DNA of 64,000 bases from Sphingobium jiangsuense (GCF_014196495.1 NZ_JACIDT010000003.1:310001-374000); one strand, 5' to 3'. Positions 1 through 8,773 are shown, counted from the stretch's first letter. Made by a program: numbers and translations. The notes: generated from the letters alone by a model not told the origin.

Positions 1-147
1 GCCGCCGCCGAAGTCGGCAAGCGCATCGCCGCTGCCGCCGTCAAGGCCGGCGTCACCAAGGTTGTGTTCGACCGGGGCGGTTTCCTGTTCCATGGCCGCG
101 TGAAGGCGCTGGCCGATGCTGCTCGTGAAGGCGGGCTGGAGTTCTGA
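1..147 (+). CDS. rplR: 50S ribosomal protein L18, C-terminal part
   Basis: The window opens inside this gene. The last 48 residues are readable in frame from base 1 and end at TGA 145-147. The segment [20 protein letters not shown] followed by [11 protein letters not shown] is the conserved L18 C-terminus. L18 binds 5S rRNA in the central protuberance of the large subunit. The stop is one base before the rpsE start, as expected in the spc operon. The 5' end lies outside the window. Confidence 0.95.
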   Translation, partial: AAAEVGKRIAAAAVKAGVTKVVFDRGGFLFHGRVKALADAAREGGLEF

Positions 148-148
148 T

Positions 149-838
149 ATGGCGGATGAAGTGAACAACGAAGTCGGCGCCACCACCGGCGCTCCCGAAG
201 CAGAAGGCCGTGGCCCGCGCCGTGGCCGGGGCGGCGATCGCAACCGGGGCGAGCGTGGTGGCCGTGGCCGCCGCGACGACCGCCGCGCCCAGGAAGACCA
301 GGGCGAGGAACTGATCGAGAAGCTGGTCCACATCAACCGCGTCAGCAAGACCGTGAAGGGCGGCAAGCGCTTCGGTTTCGCCGCGCTGGTCGTGGTCGGC
401 GACGGCAAGGGCCGGGTCGGTTTCGGTCATGGCAAGGCGCGCGAAGTGCCCGAGGCGATCAGCAAGGCCACTGCTTCCGCGAAGAAGAAGATGGTCCGCG
501 TTCCGCTGAAGGAAGGCCGCACGCTGCATCATGACGGTCGTGGCCATTTCGGCGCCGGCCAGGTGACCGTCCGTTCGGCGCCCGCCGGTACCGGCATCAT
601 CGCCGGTGGTCCGATGCGCGCCGTGTTCGAGAGCCTGGGCGTCGCGGACGTCGTCACCAAGTCGGTCGGCACGTCGAACCCCTACAACATGATCCGTGCG
701 ACCTTCGAGGCGCTCGTCGAGCAGACCAGCCCGAAGTCGGTCGCCCAGCGTCGCGGCAAGAAGGTCGCCGACCTGCTGCGTCGCGGCGGCGCCTCCGCCG
801 AGGTGGCGCAGGTCGAAGCCGAAGCGATTGCGGAGTAA
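149..838 (+). CDS. rpsE: 30S ribosomal protein S5
   Basis: S5 sits near the decoding centre of the small subunit and affects accuracy. I chose ATG 149, one base after the rplR stop, over an ATG at 116 that would overlap rplR by 32 nt. The 229-residue product is longer than the usual 160-170. Residues 1 to about 50 form a low-complexity extension rich in Arg, Gly, Asp and Glu with RGG-like repeats. The canonical domain follows from about residue 52 ([19 protein letters not shown]) with the typical [20 protein letters not shown] core and the C-terminal [16 protein letters not shown]. It belongs to the rplR-rpsE-rpmD run and is followed by rpmD after 5 nt. Confidence 0.97.
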   Translation: MADEVNNEVGATTGAPEAEGRGPRRGRGGDRNRGERGGRGRRDDRRAQEDQGEELIEKLVHINRVSKTVKGGKRFGFAALVVVGDGKGRVGFGHGKAREVPEAISKATASAKKKMVRVPLKEGRTLHHDGRGHFGAGQVTVRSAPAGTGIIAGGPMRAVFESLGVADVVTKSVGTSNPYNMIRATFEALVEQTSPKSVAQRRGKKVADLLRRGGASAEVAQVEAEAIAE

Positions 839-843
839 GAGCG

Positions 844-1020
844 ATGGCGAAAATCAAGATCAAGCAGGTCGGTTCGCCGATCCGTCGTCCCGAAGCCCAG
901 CGCAAGATCCTGATCGGTCTGGGCCTCAACAAGATGCACCGCGTGGTAGAGCTGGAAGACACCGCCGAAGTGCGCGGCGCGATCGCCAAGCTGCCCCATC
1001 TGGTGCAGGTGGTCGACTGA
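844..1020 (+). CDS. rpmD: 50S ribosomal protein L30
   Basis: A 58-residue protein starting at ATG 844, 5 nt after rpsE. It begins [20 protein letters not shown] and continues with [19 protein letters not shown], the L30 signature, and ends HLVQVVD. Length and position between rpsE and rplO are canonical. L30 is a small surface protein of the large subunit found in most bacteria. Confidence 0.95.
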   Translation: MAKIKIKQVGSPIRRPEAQRKILIGLGLNKMHRVVELEDTAEVRGAIAKLPHLVQVVD

Positions 1021-1031
1021 GCAAATTCCGA

Positions 1032-1049
1032 TCATCCCTTTCGGGATGG
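1032..1049 (+). other. hairpin in rpmD-rplO spacer
   Basis: CATCCC (1033-1038), loop TTTC, GGGATG (1043-1048), extendable by a G-U pair at 1032/1049. It lies just after the rpmD stop. The preceding GCAAATTCCGA is the same as the sequence that opens the larger hairpin after rpoA. No U-tract follows, so it is not a clear terminator. Possible roles are RNA processing, mRNA stability or attenuation. Confidence 0.5.
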
Positions 1050-1155
1050 ACGAACAGGGGCGGGGCGGCTACAGGCTGCCCCTTCCTTATTATTCGGTGA
1101 TGGGGCTCCTGGCTCCTTCACCATGGCGCGAACATAGCGAAAGCGAGTGCAAGAC

Positions 1156-1683
1156 ATGAAACTGAACGAACTCAACGACAATCAGGGCGCCCGCAAGGGC
1201 CGCATGCGCGTGGGCCGTGGCATCGGCTCCGGCAAGGGCAAGACCGCCGGACGCGGCCAGAAGGGTGCGAAGGCGCGTTCGGGCGTCAGCATCAACGGCT
1301 TCGAGGGCGGCCAGATGCCGCTCCACATGCGCCTGCCGAAGCGCGGTTTCAACAACCCCTTCGCCAAGGACTATGCCGAAGTGAACCTCGGCGCGGTGCA
1401 GAAGGTGGTCGACGCGGGCAAGCTCGATGCGTCGGCGCTCGTCGATCACGCGGCGCTCAGGGCCGCCGGTCTCGCCCGTGGCGGCAAGGACGGCGTGCGC
1501 CTGCTCGGCAAGGGCGAACTGACCGCCAAGGTCAGCTTCTCGGTCGCCGGCGCGTCGAAGGGCGCGATCGAGGCCGTCGAGAAGGCCGGTGGCAAGGTCG
1601 ACGTGATCGCCGTGGTCAGCGCCGCCGAAAAGGCCGCTGCCAAGAAGGGCAGTGCGAAGAAGGCCGCAGCCAACAAGGGCTGA
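1156..1683 (+). CDS. rplO: 50S ribosomal protein L15
   Basis: L15 is an early assembly protein of the large subunit. The 175-residue product starts at ATG 1156 ([20 protein letters not shown]); an in-frame GTG at 1147 is less likely because L15 proteins begin MKLNEL. The glycine/basic segment [20 protein letters not shown] is the L15 hallmark. The C-terminus is a lysine/alanine tail ([18 protein letters not shown]). It is separated from rpmD by 135 nt, longer than usual in this operon, and is followed by a strong terminator. Confidence 0.96.
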   Translation: MKLNELNDNQGARKGRMRVGRGIGSGKGKTAGRGQKGAKARSGVSINGFEGGQMPLHMRLPKRGFNNPFAKDYAEVNLGAVQKVVDAGKLDASALVDHAALRAAGLARGGKDGVRLLGKGELTAKVSFSVAGASKGAIEAVEKAGGKVDVIAVVSAAEKAAAKKGSAKKAAANKG

Positions 1684-1705
1684 ACCATAGTCCTGTTCGA
1701 ATTCC

Positions 1706-1745
1706 AAAGCCTCGCTGCCCGATCCGGGAGCGGGGCTTTGTTTTT
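1706..1745 (+). terminator. rho-independent terminator after rplO
   Basis: AAAGCC/CGCT/CCCG pairs with CGGG/AGCG/GGCTTT around a short loop and is followed by TTTTT (1741-1745). It starts 23 nt after the rplO stop, so transcription of the spc genes likely ends or attenuates before secY. Confidence 0.85.
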
Positions 1746-1812
1746 GCCGCCATGGTTCTTGAGACGGTTGATGGTCGATGGGAGGGTTTCAGCCAATAGC
1801 TGGCAACCATCG

Positions 1813-1879
1813 CGTCATGCCAGCGCAGGCTGGCATCTTGGGATATGGCGCGCGACATGGCCTACGATCTGGGGTGACG
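1813..1879 (-). repeat. dispersed palindromic repeat, family A, internally deleted copy
   Basis: Opens CGTCATGCCAGCGCAGGC, carries the shared core GGCCTAC and closes GGGGTGACG. Read on the minus strand it matches the copies at 4324-4400 and 37072-37147, but lacks the GCGCAGGCCGGG half of one arm. Copies of this type are scattered between genes in sphingomonads and often mistranslate as PAQAG/PACAGMT. The rest of the 465-bp gap 1684-2148 holds only the terminator upstream and, presumably, the secY promoter, which I cannot place. Confidence 0.75.
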
Positions 1880-2148
1880 GTAAAGGCGAAGGTCCGCTAA
1901 CCGCTCCCAAGCCGTCTCCGGGCCGGTTCATATCAATGGCATTGCCCTGTTTTTCATGGCTGCCATGCGACCCAAGTAGCATTGCGCGCTTGCGTGGCGC
2001 GACCGAAAGGTTCAACTGCGGAAAGCAGGGATTCGACAAAGCGCGTTCATCGGGCATGGTAGTGGTTCACAGCCGGACCGGATGCCGCTAAAGGGTTCTT
2101 TTTCCGCGCTCGTCCGGGCGCCAGAATTTTTGAAGGTATGGTAGAGCA

Positions 2149-3513
2149 ATGGCATCGAGAGCCGATCAGCTGGCATCCAATCTGAGCCTCGCCAAATTCG
2201 CGCAGGCCACGGAACTGAAGAAGCGCCTGTGGTTTACGCTGGGCGCTCTCATCGTTTTCCGCTTCCTCTCCTTCGTGCCGCTGCCCGGCATCGACCCGAC
2301 CGTGCTGTCGCAGCTCTATGCGCAGACGCAGGGCGGCGTGCTCGACATCTTCAACACCTTTTCCGGCGGCTCGCTGGAGCGCATGAGCCTGATCGCGCTG
2401 GGCGTCATGCCCTATATCACCGCGTCGATCGTGGTGCAGCTCGCCGCCGCGCTGTCGCCCACCCTCGCGGCGATCAAGAAGGAAGGCGAGAGCGGGCGCA
2501 AGAAGCTCAATCAATATACCCGCTACGGCACCGTGGGCCTCACCGCCGTGCAGGGCTATTTCATCGCCGTGGGGCTTGAGAGCTTCGGCGCCAGCCAGGG
2601 CATGCAGGCAGTGGTCGAGCCGGGCATGCTGTTCCGCGTCGCCGCGGTGGTGTCGCTGATCGGCGGCACCATGTTCCTGATGTGGCTGGGCGAGCAGATC
2701 ACCTCGCGCGGCATCGGCAACGGCGTGTCGCTCATCATCATGGCGGGCATCGTCGCCCAGCTGCCGGTGACGCTGAGCAACCTGTTCCAGTCGGGCCGCG
2801 AAGGCTCGATCTCCGGCTTCCTGATCCTCGGTATCATCGTGATCGGCCTCGGCCTGATCGCGTTCATCTGCTTCATGGAGCGGGCGCAGCGCCGCGTGCT
2901 GATCCAGTATCCCAAGCGCCAGACCCGGCAGGGGCTGATGCAGGCCGATCGCAGCCATCTGCCGCTGAAGGTCAACACGGCGGGCGTCATCCCGCCGATC
3001 TTCGCCTCCTCGCTGCTGCTGATGCCGCTGACGGTTTCCAAGTTCGCGGGCGATCAGGTCGCCGGGGAAAGCCGCTGGGGCGATTTCGTGCTGGAGATGA
3101 ACCAGTGGCTGAGCCATGGCAGCCCGGTCTATATGACGCTCTATGGCCTGGGCATCGTGTTCTTCTGCTTCTTCTACACCGCGCTGGTGTTCAACCCGGA
3201 AGAAACGGCGGAGAACCTCAAGAAGAATGGCGGCTTCATTCCGGGCATCCGCCCCGGCAAGAACACCGAGAATTATCTCGATTATGTGCTGACGCGCATC
3301 ACGGTGATCGGCGCGGCCTATCTGGCCTTCATCTGCCTCGTTCCGGAATATATCATCTCCAGCGCGGGCATACCCTTCTATCTGGGCGGCACCAGCCTGT
3401 TGATCGTCGTCAACGTGACGGTCGATACCGTGACGCAAATCCAGAGCCATTTGCTGGCGCATCAATATGGCGATCTCATCAAGAAGGCGCGCCTGAAGGG
3501 CCGGTTGCGCTGA
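2149..3513 (+). CDS. secY: preprotein translocase subunit SecY
   Basis: The central channel subunit of the Sec translocon in the inner membrane, working with SecE, SecG and SecA. The 454 residues contain about ten membrane helices. Visible SecY features include the N-terminal LASNLSLAKFAQATELKKRL leading to the first helix, the plug-region FNTFSGGSLERMSLIALGVM, YITASIVVQL, and the cytoplasmic loop YPKRQTRQG with LPLKVNTAGVIPPIFASSLL. ATG 2149 is preceded by an AAGGTATGGTAG stretch. A terminator and a 465-bp spacer separate it from rplO, so it may have its own promoter; adk follows after 37 nt. Confidence 0.98.
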   Translation: MASRADQLASNLSLAKFAQATELKKRLWFTLGALIVFRFLSFVPLPGIDPTVLSQLYAQTQGGVLDIFNTFSGGSLERMSLIALGVMPYITASIVVQLAAALSPTLAAIKKEGESGRKKLNQYTRYGTVGLTAVQGYFIAVGLESFGASQGMQAVVEPGMLFRVAAVVSLIGGTMFLMWLGEQITSRGIGNGVSLIIMAGIVAQLPVTLSNLFQSGREGSISGFLILGIIVIGLGLIAFICFMERAQRRVLIQYPKRQTRQGLMQADRSHLPLKVNTAGVIPPIFASSLLLMPLTVSKFAGDQVAGESRWGDFVLEMNQWLSHGSPVYMTLYGLGIVFFCFFYTALVFNPEETAENLKKNGGFIPGIRPGKNTENYLDYVLTRITVIGAAYLAFICLVPEYIISSAGIPFYLGGTSLLIVVNVTVDTVTQIQSHLLAHQYGDLIKKARLKGRLR

Positions 3514-3550
3514 GCCGGAAAGACAGAGAAAAACGACAGGGGACAGTCAC

Positions 3551-4201
3551 ATGAACATCATTTTGCTCGGCCCTCCGGGGGCCGGGAAGGGCACGCAGGC
3601 GAGCCGTCTGGTCGAGGAACGCGGCATGAAGCAGCTTTCGACCGGCGACATGCTGCGCGCGGCGGTGAAGGCGGGCACGCCGGTGGGATTGCAGGCGAAG
3701 GCCGTGATGGAATCGGGCGGCCTGGTGTCGGATGAGATCGTGTCGGGCATCATCGGCGAGGCGCTCGACGCGCTCAGCCCCGATGCCGGTGTGATCTTCG
3801 ACGGCTATCCCCGCACCGAAGCGCAGGCCCGCTCGCTCGACGAGCTGCTGGCCGCGCGCGGGCGGACGCTCGACCATGTGATCGAGCTGGAGGTGGACGA
3901 GGACGCGCTGGTCGAGCGCATCACCGGGCGCTTCACCTGCGCGAACTGCGGCGAGGGCTATCACGACCGGTTCAAGCAGCCCGCGACGGCAGGCGAATGC
4001 GACAAATGCCATGGGCATGAGTTCAAGCGCCGGGCCGACGACAATGAGGAAACCGTGCGCACGCGCATGGCCGAATATCGCGCCAAGACCGCGCCGATCC
4101 TGCCGATCTACGAAGCGCGCGGCATCGTCTCCCGCGTCGACGGCATGGCCGACATGGATGAGGTGAGCGCGGCGATCGGGGCGATCCTCGACGGCAAATA
4201 A
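3551..4201 (+). CDS. adk: adenylate kinase, zinc-lid form
   Basis: Catalyses AMP + ATP = 2 ADP in the cytoplasm. The N-terminal P-loop is LLGPPGAGKGTQA (residues 5-17), followed by the AMP-binding STGDMLRAAV and the DGYPRT motif. The lid (about residues 125-165) carries four cysteines in two CxxC pairs, CANC and CDKC, so this is the structural-zinc class. Length (216 aa) is normal. It follows secY by 37 nt, the common alphaproteobacterial arrangement, and is closed by a terminator. Confidence 0.98.
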   Translation: MNIILLGPPGAGKGTQASRLVEERGMKQLSTGDMLRAAVKAGTPVGLQAKAVMESGGLVSDEIVSGIIGEALDALSPDAGVIFDGYPRTEAQARSLDELLAARGRTLDHVIELEVDEDALVERITGRFTCANCGEGYHDRFKQPATAGECDKCHGHEFKRRADDNEETVRTRMAEYRAKTAPILPIYEARGIVSRVDGMADMDEVSAAIGAILDGK

Positions 4202-4224
4202 GGTGCGATCCCTCGGGAGATCCC

Positions 4225-4256
4225 AGAAGGGCGCCGCAGGTCGGCGCCCTTTTTCT
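4225..4256 (+). terminator. rho-independent terminator after adk
   Basis: GGGCGCC-GCAGGTC-GGCGCCC with a perfect 7-bp stem followed by TTTTTC. It ends the secY-adk unit and isolates it from the inserted acyltransferase gene. Confidence 0.92.
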
Positions 4257-4323
4257 TTGAGATTATATCCGTTGGGAACATGGGGTTTGAGACGGGTTGG
4301 GGTGGTCAGCGGCCACCCTTATT

Positions 4324-4400
4324 CGTCACCCCAGCGCAGGCCGGGTCGTAGGCCATGCTGCGCCCCGCCTCCTGAGGTGCCGGCCTGCGCTGGCATGACG
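4324..4400 (+). repeat. dispersed palindromic repeat, family A, full copy
   Basis: CGTCACCCCAGCGCAGGCCG at the left and CCGGCCTGCGCTGGCATGACG at the right are imperfect inverted arms flanking a core with GTAGGCCATGCTGCGC. The same arms and core occur at 37072-37147. This is a REP/BIME-like intergenic element. The 4202-4725 gap otherwise holds the adk terminator and a second repeat type. Confidence 0.85.
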
Positions 4401-4448
4401 GGATGGGGAATGGCGGATTTGGCGGGATCAACTGCCATTCTTCCACAT

Positions 4449-4545
4449 CCGTTCGCAGGCTTGTCGACCCGGAGGGCGGGCGAAACCCAGCGCTGTTCCT
4501 TCCACCAAGAGAAGGACAGGGCTTTGACAAGCTCAGCCCGAACGG
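4449..4545. repeat. dispersed inverted repeat, family B
   Basis: The left arm CCGTTCGCAGGCTTGTCGA and the right arm TTTGACAAGCTCAGCCCGAACGG are imperfect inverted complements about 55 nt apart. The right arm is the widely scattered 'gacaagctcagcccgaacgg' sequence familiar in sphingomonad intergenic regions. It lies between adk and the acyltransferase and codes for nothing I recognise. Confidence 0.7.
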
Positions 4546-4725
4546 TTTCCGATGCCGGTCTTTGCCCGCAAAGGATACATCTCCCTTTGCTGATGGTGCC
4601 GGGGCAGGGGAACTGCCCGCTTCCCGCCCGATGCGCCCGATGCCTCGCCGCCTGAATGCGCGCGCGAACTTTCAGCTTTGATTAAGTTTACGCCTGTTTC
4701 AGCAATTTCCGTTTATAGAGCGGCA

Positions 4726-5811
4726 ATGAAACGGAAAGAGGAGACCGATTCCGCGCGGCGCCCCACCGGTGGCCGTCTGGTCGAACTCGACGCCCTGCGC
4801 GGCATCGGGGCGATCGCAGTCGTCCTCTATCATTTGAGCGCCCGCTTCCCGGAGATATTTCCCGGCGTCGCGCATGTGCCCTTCACCTTCTGGCCGGGCG
4901 AATATCGCGTCCTCCTCTTCTTCGCGATTTCCGGCTTCGCCATCTTCTTTTCGCTGCGGCATATCCGGACGGTCGGGGATTTCCTCGTCAATCGCTTCGC
5001 CCGGCTCTTTCCCACCTATTGGGTCGCGATCCTGCTGATCCTGCTGTTCGAATATGTGGGGGACGTCGACCGGCTGAAGATCCCGCTCGTCAGCATCGCG
5101 GTCAATTTCACGATGCTCCAGAGCTATTTCTTCCACCCCGAAGTGGACGGCGCCTATTGGACGCTCGCCTATGAGCTGGGCTTCTATGCATGCATGATCG
5201 GGCTGTGGCGGCTCTTCGCCGGATCGCTCAAGCGGCTGGAATGGGCGTTCCTGCCCTGGCTGGGGCTGAAATGGCTGATGCTGCTGTGGGATGGGATACC
5301 CTGGCGGCTCACGCTGGTGCTGGTGCTGGAATTCCTGCCCTTCTTCATCATCGGCATGCTCTATTACCGCATCTGGTCGGGGGAGCGGCGCTGGCGGGCG
5401 CAGCTGCCCTGGTTCGCCGCCGCCCTCATCACTCTCTACGCCACCGGGCCGTGGGACCTGTTCCTGACCGGATGCGTGCTGGTGCTGGTGTTCGGGGCGA
5501 TGCTGGCGGGCTGGCTCGGCTTCCTCACCATCCGGCCGCTGCTGTGGATCGGGCGGACGAGCTATCCGCTCTATCTGGTGCATGAGAATATCGGCTTCGT
5601 CATCATGGTGAACCTCGCGGGGATGGGGGTGAACCCCTGGCTCGGCTTCGGGCTGGCGATCGCGACCGTGCTGGTGCTGGGCGGGATTCTGCACCGCTAT
5701 GTGGAGATGCCCGCCAACCGCTGGATCATGGAGCGGTGGAAGGCGCGCAAGGGCGTCACCCCTACCGCAGGCGAAGCAGCGGTCGGCGCGGCGGAGACGG
5801 CACCGGGTTGA
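4726..5811 (+). CDS. acyltransferase 3 family membrane protein (OafA/YrhL type)
   Basis: A polytopic inner-membrane acyltransferase of the family that O-acetylates or acylates surface sugars and glycans. ATG 4726 (MKRKEETDSA) is preferred to an upstream in-frame TTG at 4678. The start of the domain is typical: RLVELDALRGIGAIAVVLYHL with the conserved Arg and His, then about nine or ten hydrophobic segments, LAYELGFY, and the C-terminal TSYPLYLVHENIGF. The substrate cannot be read from sequence. It is an orphan inserted between adk and rpsM, normally adjacent genes, with a terminator and two repeats upstream. Confidence 0.88.
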   Translation: MKRKEETDSARRPTGGRLVELDALRGIGAIAVVLYHLSARFPEIFPGVAHVPFTFWPGEYRVLLFFAISGFAIFFSLRHIRTVGDFLVNRFARLFPTYWVAILLILLFEYVGDVDRLKIPLVSIAVNFTMLQSYFFHPEVDGAYWTLAYELGFYACMIGLWRLFAGSLKRLEWAFLPWLGLKWLMLLWDGIPWRLTLVLVLEFLPFFIIGMLYYRIWSGERRWRAQLPWFAAALITLYATGPWDLFLTGCVLVLVFGAMLAGWLGFLTIRPLLWIGRTSYPLYLVHENIGFVIMVNLAGMGVNPWLGFGLAIATVLVLGGILHRYVEMPANRWIMERWKARKGVTPTAGEAAVGAAETAPG

Positions 5812-5836
5812 CACCGGGCGCTCGACTCGATAGGAA
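5808..5836 (+). promoter_or_regulatory. candidate promoter for rpsM operon
   Basis: TTGACA (5808-5813), 17-nt spacer, TAGGAA (5831-5836). The -35 is perfect and the spacing ideal, but the -10 matches only three of six. It overlaps the acyltransferase stop and lies about 170 nt before rpsM, which would need its own promoter because a terminator and a foreign gene separate it from adk. Confidence 0.4.
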
Positions 5837-6006
5837 CCGCCGCTTCCGATACGCTTTATGTACGGCGGTGCCATTATGGCGCTGGCCGTGCTTTTTGCGT
5901 CCCCGGAAAATTGTGGTGCCGCCTTTTCCTTCATGGCAGCGGGCGGTCTGACGCTTTGAGATGGGGTGCTTTGCCAAGCATCCTGTGGAGCAGGAGTAAG
6001 ATTTCC

Positions 6007-6375
6007 ATGGCACGTATTGCGGGCGTTAACATCCCGACCAACAAGCGCGTTATCATCGCGCTCACCTATATCCATGGCATTGGTCGCAAGACCGCTGTCG
6101 ACATCGCCAACCAGCTGGGCATCGACCAGAGCCGCCGCGTTCAGGACCTGTCGGACGCCGAAGTGCTCCAGATCCGCGAAGCCATCGACGCCAGCTACAC
6201 CGTCGAGGGCGACCTGCGTCGCGAAACCGCGATGAACATCAAGCGCCTGATGGACCTGGCCTGCTATCGCGGCCTGCGTCATCGCAAGGGCCTGCCGGTT
6301 CGCGGCCAGCGTACGCACACCAACGCGCGGACCCGCAAGGGCAAGGCGAAGCCGATCGCGGGCAAGAAGAAATAA
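6007..6375 (+). CDS. rpsM: 30S ribosomal protein S13
   Basis: S13 is in the head of the small subunit and contacts P-site tRNA and the large subunit. The 122-residue product starts [20 protein letters not shown] with YIHGIGR, and the C-terminus has the conserved [14 protein letters not shown] tail that reaches the tRNA. The Shine-Dalgarno AGGAG lies 11 nt upstream of ATG 6007. It starts the rpsM-rpsK-rpoA-rplQ group. The stop codon TAA is part of the following hairpin. Confidence 0.98.
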   Translation: MARIAGVNIPTNKRVIIALTYIHGIGRKTAVDIANQLGIDQSRRVQDLSDAEVLQIREAIDASYTVEGDLRRETAMNIKRLMDLACYRGLRHRKGLPVRGQRTHTNARTRKGKAKPIAGKKK

Positions 6376-6397
6376 AAACGGTCCGGGGGACTGTTTT
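6375..6397 (+). other. terminator-like hairpin between rpsM and rpsK
   Basis: AAAACGGTCC (6375-6384), loop GGG, GGACTGTTTT (6388-6397), a 10-bp stem with one G-U pair. The A arm and U arm make it look like a bidirectional terminator, yet it sits inside an essential operon. Its centre GTCCGGGGGAC is nearly the same as that of the rpoA-rplQ hairpin (CGTCCGGGGGACG). It may be an attenuator, processing site or stability element. Confidence 0.65.
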
Positions 6398-6477
6398 GCA
6401 TTTCTTCTCCGCCGGAGGCAGGCGGCCCAACCAAACCTCGCCTCCGCATCACCAGTTTCAAGTAGGAATATCAGGAT

Positions 6478-6867
6478 ATGGCACGGGAACCTCAGCGCAT
6501 CAAACGGCGTGAGCGCAAGAATATTTCCGCGGGCGTGGCGCATGTGAATGCCAGCTTCAACAACACGATGATCACCATCACCGACGCGCAGGGCAATGCG
6601 ATCAGCTGGTCCTCGGCGGGCATGATGGGCTTCAAGGGCAGCCGCAAGTCGACCCCCTATGCCGCGCAGGTCTGCGCCGAGGATGCGGGCCGCAAGGCTG
6701 CCGAGCATGGCGTGCGCACCCTCGAGGTCGAGGTGAAGGGTCCGGGTTCGGGCCGCGAGTCGGCGCTACGCGCGCTGCAGGCGGTCGGCTTCACCATCAC
6801 GTCGATCCGCGACGTGACGCCGATCCCGCACAATGGCGTGCGCCCCTCCAAGCGCCGCCGCGTCTGA
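6478..6867 (+). CDS. rpsK: 30S ribosomal protein S11
   Basis: S11 forms part of the platform at the mRNA exit of the small subunit. The 129-residue product contains [40 protein letters not shown] and the C-terminal [19 protein letters not shown], all S11 signatures. It is 102 nt after rpsM with a hairpin in the gap, and 112 nt before rpoA. Confidence 0.98.
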   Translation: MAREPQRIKRRERKNISAGVAHVNASFNNTMITITDAQGNAISWSSAGMMGFKGSRKSTPYAAQVCAEDAGRKAAEHGVRTLEVEVKGPGSGRESALRALQAVGFTITSIRDVTPIPHNGVRPSKRRRV

Positions 6868-6979
6868 TCTCGACTACCCGTTCCGGGGCGGCGGACGCGT
6901 CGCCCCTGCATTTGCATCGGCCGGGGTCGGTTGCCTTTCCTGAGGCAAAATGCTCCCGCCACATTCCCAGGGGAAATAC

Positions 6980-8038
6980 ATGACTGTCAACATGAAGAAC
7001 TGGCAGGAATTGAAGAAGCCCAACAGCCTCGAGATCAAGGCCAGCGGCGATGGCCGGCGCAAGGCGACCTTCGTGGCGGAACCGCTGGAGCGCGGTTTCG
7101 GCCTGACGCTCGGCAACGCGCTGCGCCGCGTGCTGCTTTCCTCTTTGCAGGGTGCTGCCGTTACCTCGATCAAGATCGAGAATGTTCTGCATGAATTTTC
7201 CAGCCTCGCCGGCGTGCGCGAGGACGTTACCGACATCGTTCTCAACGTGAAGCAGATTGCGCTGAAGATGGAAGGCGATGGTCCCCGTCGTCTCCAGCTC
7301 TCGGCGACCGGCCCGGCCGCGGTGAGGGCCGGGGACATCGCCGTTTCCGGCGATATCGAGGTGATGAACCCCGACCTCGTGATCTGCCATCTGGACGAGG
7401 GCGCCTCGCTCAACATGGAACTGACCGCCGACACCGGCAAGGGCTATGTTCCGGCCGTTTCCAACCGCCCGGCCGATGCGCCGATCGGCCTGATCCCGGT
7501 CGATGCGCTCTATTCGCCGGTGCGCCAGGTCGCCTACAAGGTCGACAATACCCGCGTCGGCCAGGAGCTGGACTATGACAAGCTGTCGCTGACGGTCGAG
7601 ACCGACGGCACGGTGGCCCCGGAAGACGCGGTGGCCTATGCCGCCCGCATCCTTCAGGACCAGCTCCAGCTGTTCGTCCACTTCGACGAGGCGCTGGCCG
7701 CGCCGCAGCCCGCCGCTGCCGCCGCAGCCGGTGCGAGCGAGGGCGAAGGCAGCGCGAACACGATCAACCGCTACCTCCTCAAGAAGGTGGACGAGCTGGA
7801 GCTTTCGGTTCGTTCGGCCAACTGCCTCAAGAACGACAACATCATCTATATCGGCGATCTGGTCCAGAAGACCGAGGCCGAGATGCTGCGCACGCCGAAT
7901 TTCGGCCGCAAGTCGCTCAACGAGATCAAGGAAGTGCTGTCCAGCATGGGCCTGCGCCTCGGCATGGACATCCCTGGCTGGCCGCCAGAGAATATCGAGG
8001 AAATGGCCAAGAAGCTCGAACAGGAGCTTATGGGGTAA
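6980..8038 (+). CDS. rpoA: DNA-directed RNA polymerase subunit alpha
   Basis: Alpha dimerises to nucleate RNA polymerase and contacts upstream promoter DNA and activators. ATG 6980 ([20 protein letters not shown]) with AGGGGAAAT upstream is preferred to ATG 6950. The N-terminal domain runs to about residue 235 ([19 protein letters not shown] is the dimer signature). A linker rich in Ala and Pro follows, then the C-terminal DNA-binding domain with [13 protein letters not shown] and [12 protein letters not shown]. The 352-residue length is usual for alphaproteobacteria. Confidence 0.98.
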   Translation: MTVNMKNWQELKKPNSLEIKASGDGRRKATFVAEPLERGFGLTLGNALRRVLLSSLQGAAVTSIKIENVLHEFSSLAGVREDVTDIVLNVKQIALKMEGDGPRRLQLSATGPAAVRAGDIAVSGDIEVMNPDLVICHLDEGASLNMELTADTGKGYVPAVSNRPADAPIGLIPVDALYSPVRQVAYKVDNTRVGQELDYDKLSLTVETDGTVAPEDAVAYAARILQDQLQLFVHFDEALAAPQPAAAAAAGASEGEGSANTINRYLLKKVDELELSVRSANCLKNDNIIYIGDLVQKTEAEMLRTPNFGRKSLNEIKEVLSSMGLRLGMDIPGWPPENIEEMAKKLEQELMG

Positions 8039-8079
8039 GCAAATTCCGACCGTCCGGGGGACGGTCGAAGAATTTGCTT
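8037..8079 (+). other. long near-perfect hairpin between rpoA and rplQ
   Basis: AAGCAAATTC and CGACCGTCC on the left pair with GGACGGTCG and GAATTTGCTT on the right: a 19-bp stem with a 2-nt bulge on the 3' side and a GGG loop. It starts inside the rpoA stop codon. No U-run follows. Position between two co-transcribed genes suggests processing, differential stability or regulation rather than simple termination. The rest of the 276-nt gap shows nothing I recognise. Confidence 0.7.
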
Positions 8080-8314
8080 GCCGCTTCAGGTGACCGGGCA
8101 GGTCGGCTGAAGCGCGGGTAAAGCGGCCAGACGCAACCCCTGTTGCCGAATAGCCGCTTCCCCTCTGACCGGCTTCCAAGGCCAGTCAGCATCAATTCCG
8201 GACCTCCCGGCCATGGCGTCGGCGAGGTTCCATCAAGGGGTATGGGCGGTGCCCCGTTTCACCGCCTGGACTGGGATACCTTGCACGGTCCCTTTACGAA
8301 CGAAGGAATGAGAT

Positions 8315-8740
8315 ATGCGTCATAAAGTCGGTCATCGTAAGCTTCAGCGTTCCGCCGGTCATCGCACGGCCCTGCTCCGCAATCTCGCGGCCTCGCTCAT
8401 CAAGCATGAGCAGATCACGACCGGCGCGGCCAAGGCGAAGGAACTGCGTCCCTATGTCGAGAAGCTGATCACGCTGGCGAAGAAGGGCGGCCTTTCGAAC
8501 CGCCGTCTCGCCCATGCCCGCCTGCTGGACGATGCGCAGCTGACCAAGCTGTTCGACGTGCTGGCCGAGCGCTACGAGGATCGCAACGGCGGCTACACCC
8601 GCGTCATCAAGGCGGGCTACCGCGCGTCCGACGCTGCGCCGATCGCGGTGATCGAGCTGGTCGACCGTGATGTCGACGCCAAGGGTCAGGACAGCGGCCC
8701 GGTGCAGGGCGCGGATGAGGAAGAGCTGGCGGACGCCTGA
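8315..8740 (+). CDS. rplQ: 50S ribosomal protein L17
   Basis: L17 lies near the peptide exit tunnel. The 141-residue product begins [20 protein letters not shown] with [25 protein letters not shown], the L17 signature, and has [23 protein letters not shown] short acidic tail ([12 protein letters not shown]) follows. AAGGAATGAG precedes ATG 8315. It ends the alpha operon; a strong terminator follows. Confidence 0.98.
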   Translation: MRHKVGHRKLQRSAGHRTALLRNLAASLIKHEQITTGAAKAKELRPYVEKLITLAKKGGLSNRRLAHARLLDDAQLTKLFDVLAERYEDRNGGYTRVIKAGYRASDAAPIAVIELVDRDVDAKGQDSGPVQGADEEELADA

Positions 8741-8773
8741 TCCCTTCCCTCCGGGGCTTATTCGAGACTTCAC

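Noticed and set aside
1738..2091. Open frame of 117 codons between rplO and secY
   Set aside because: It covers the terminator and a repeat, has no ribosome site and no recognisable protein features.
2047..3465. Long open frame antisense to secY (472 codons), with similar ones antisense to mrpAB (over 1000 codons) and to the second TonB receptor (1205 codons)
   Set aside because: High-GC codon bias leaves the opposite strand open. The products are His/Arg/Asp-rich low-complexity chains with no domain features, while the other strand encodes clear proteins.
4678..4725. TTG start for the acyltransferase
   Set aside because: The 16 added residues show no family feature; ATG 4726 gives a normal N-terminus.
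5833..5857. GGAAC before rpsM as an EcfG promoter
   Set aside because: At 16-17 nt the -10 would read GCTT or CTTT rather than CGTT, and a ribosomal operon is not an expected target.
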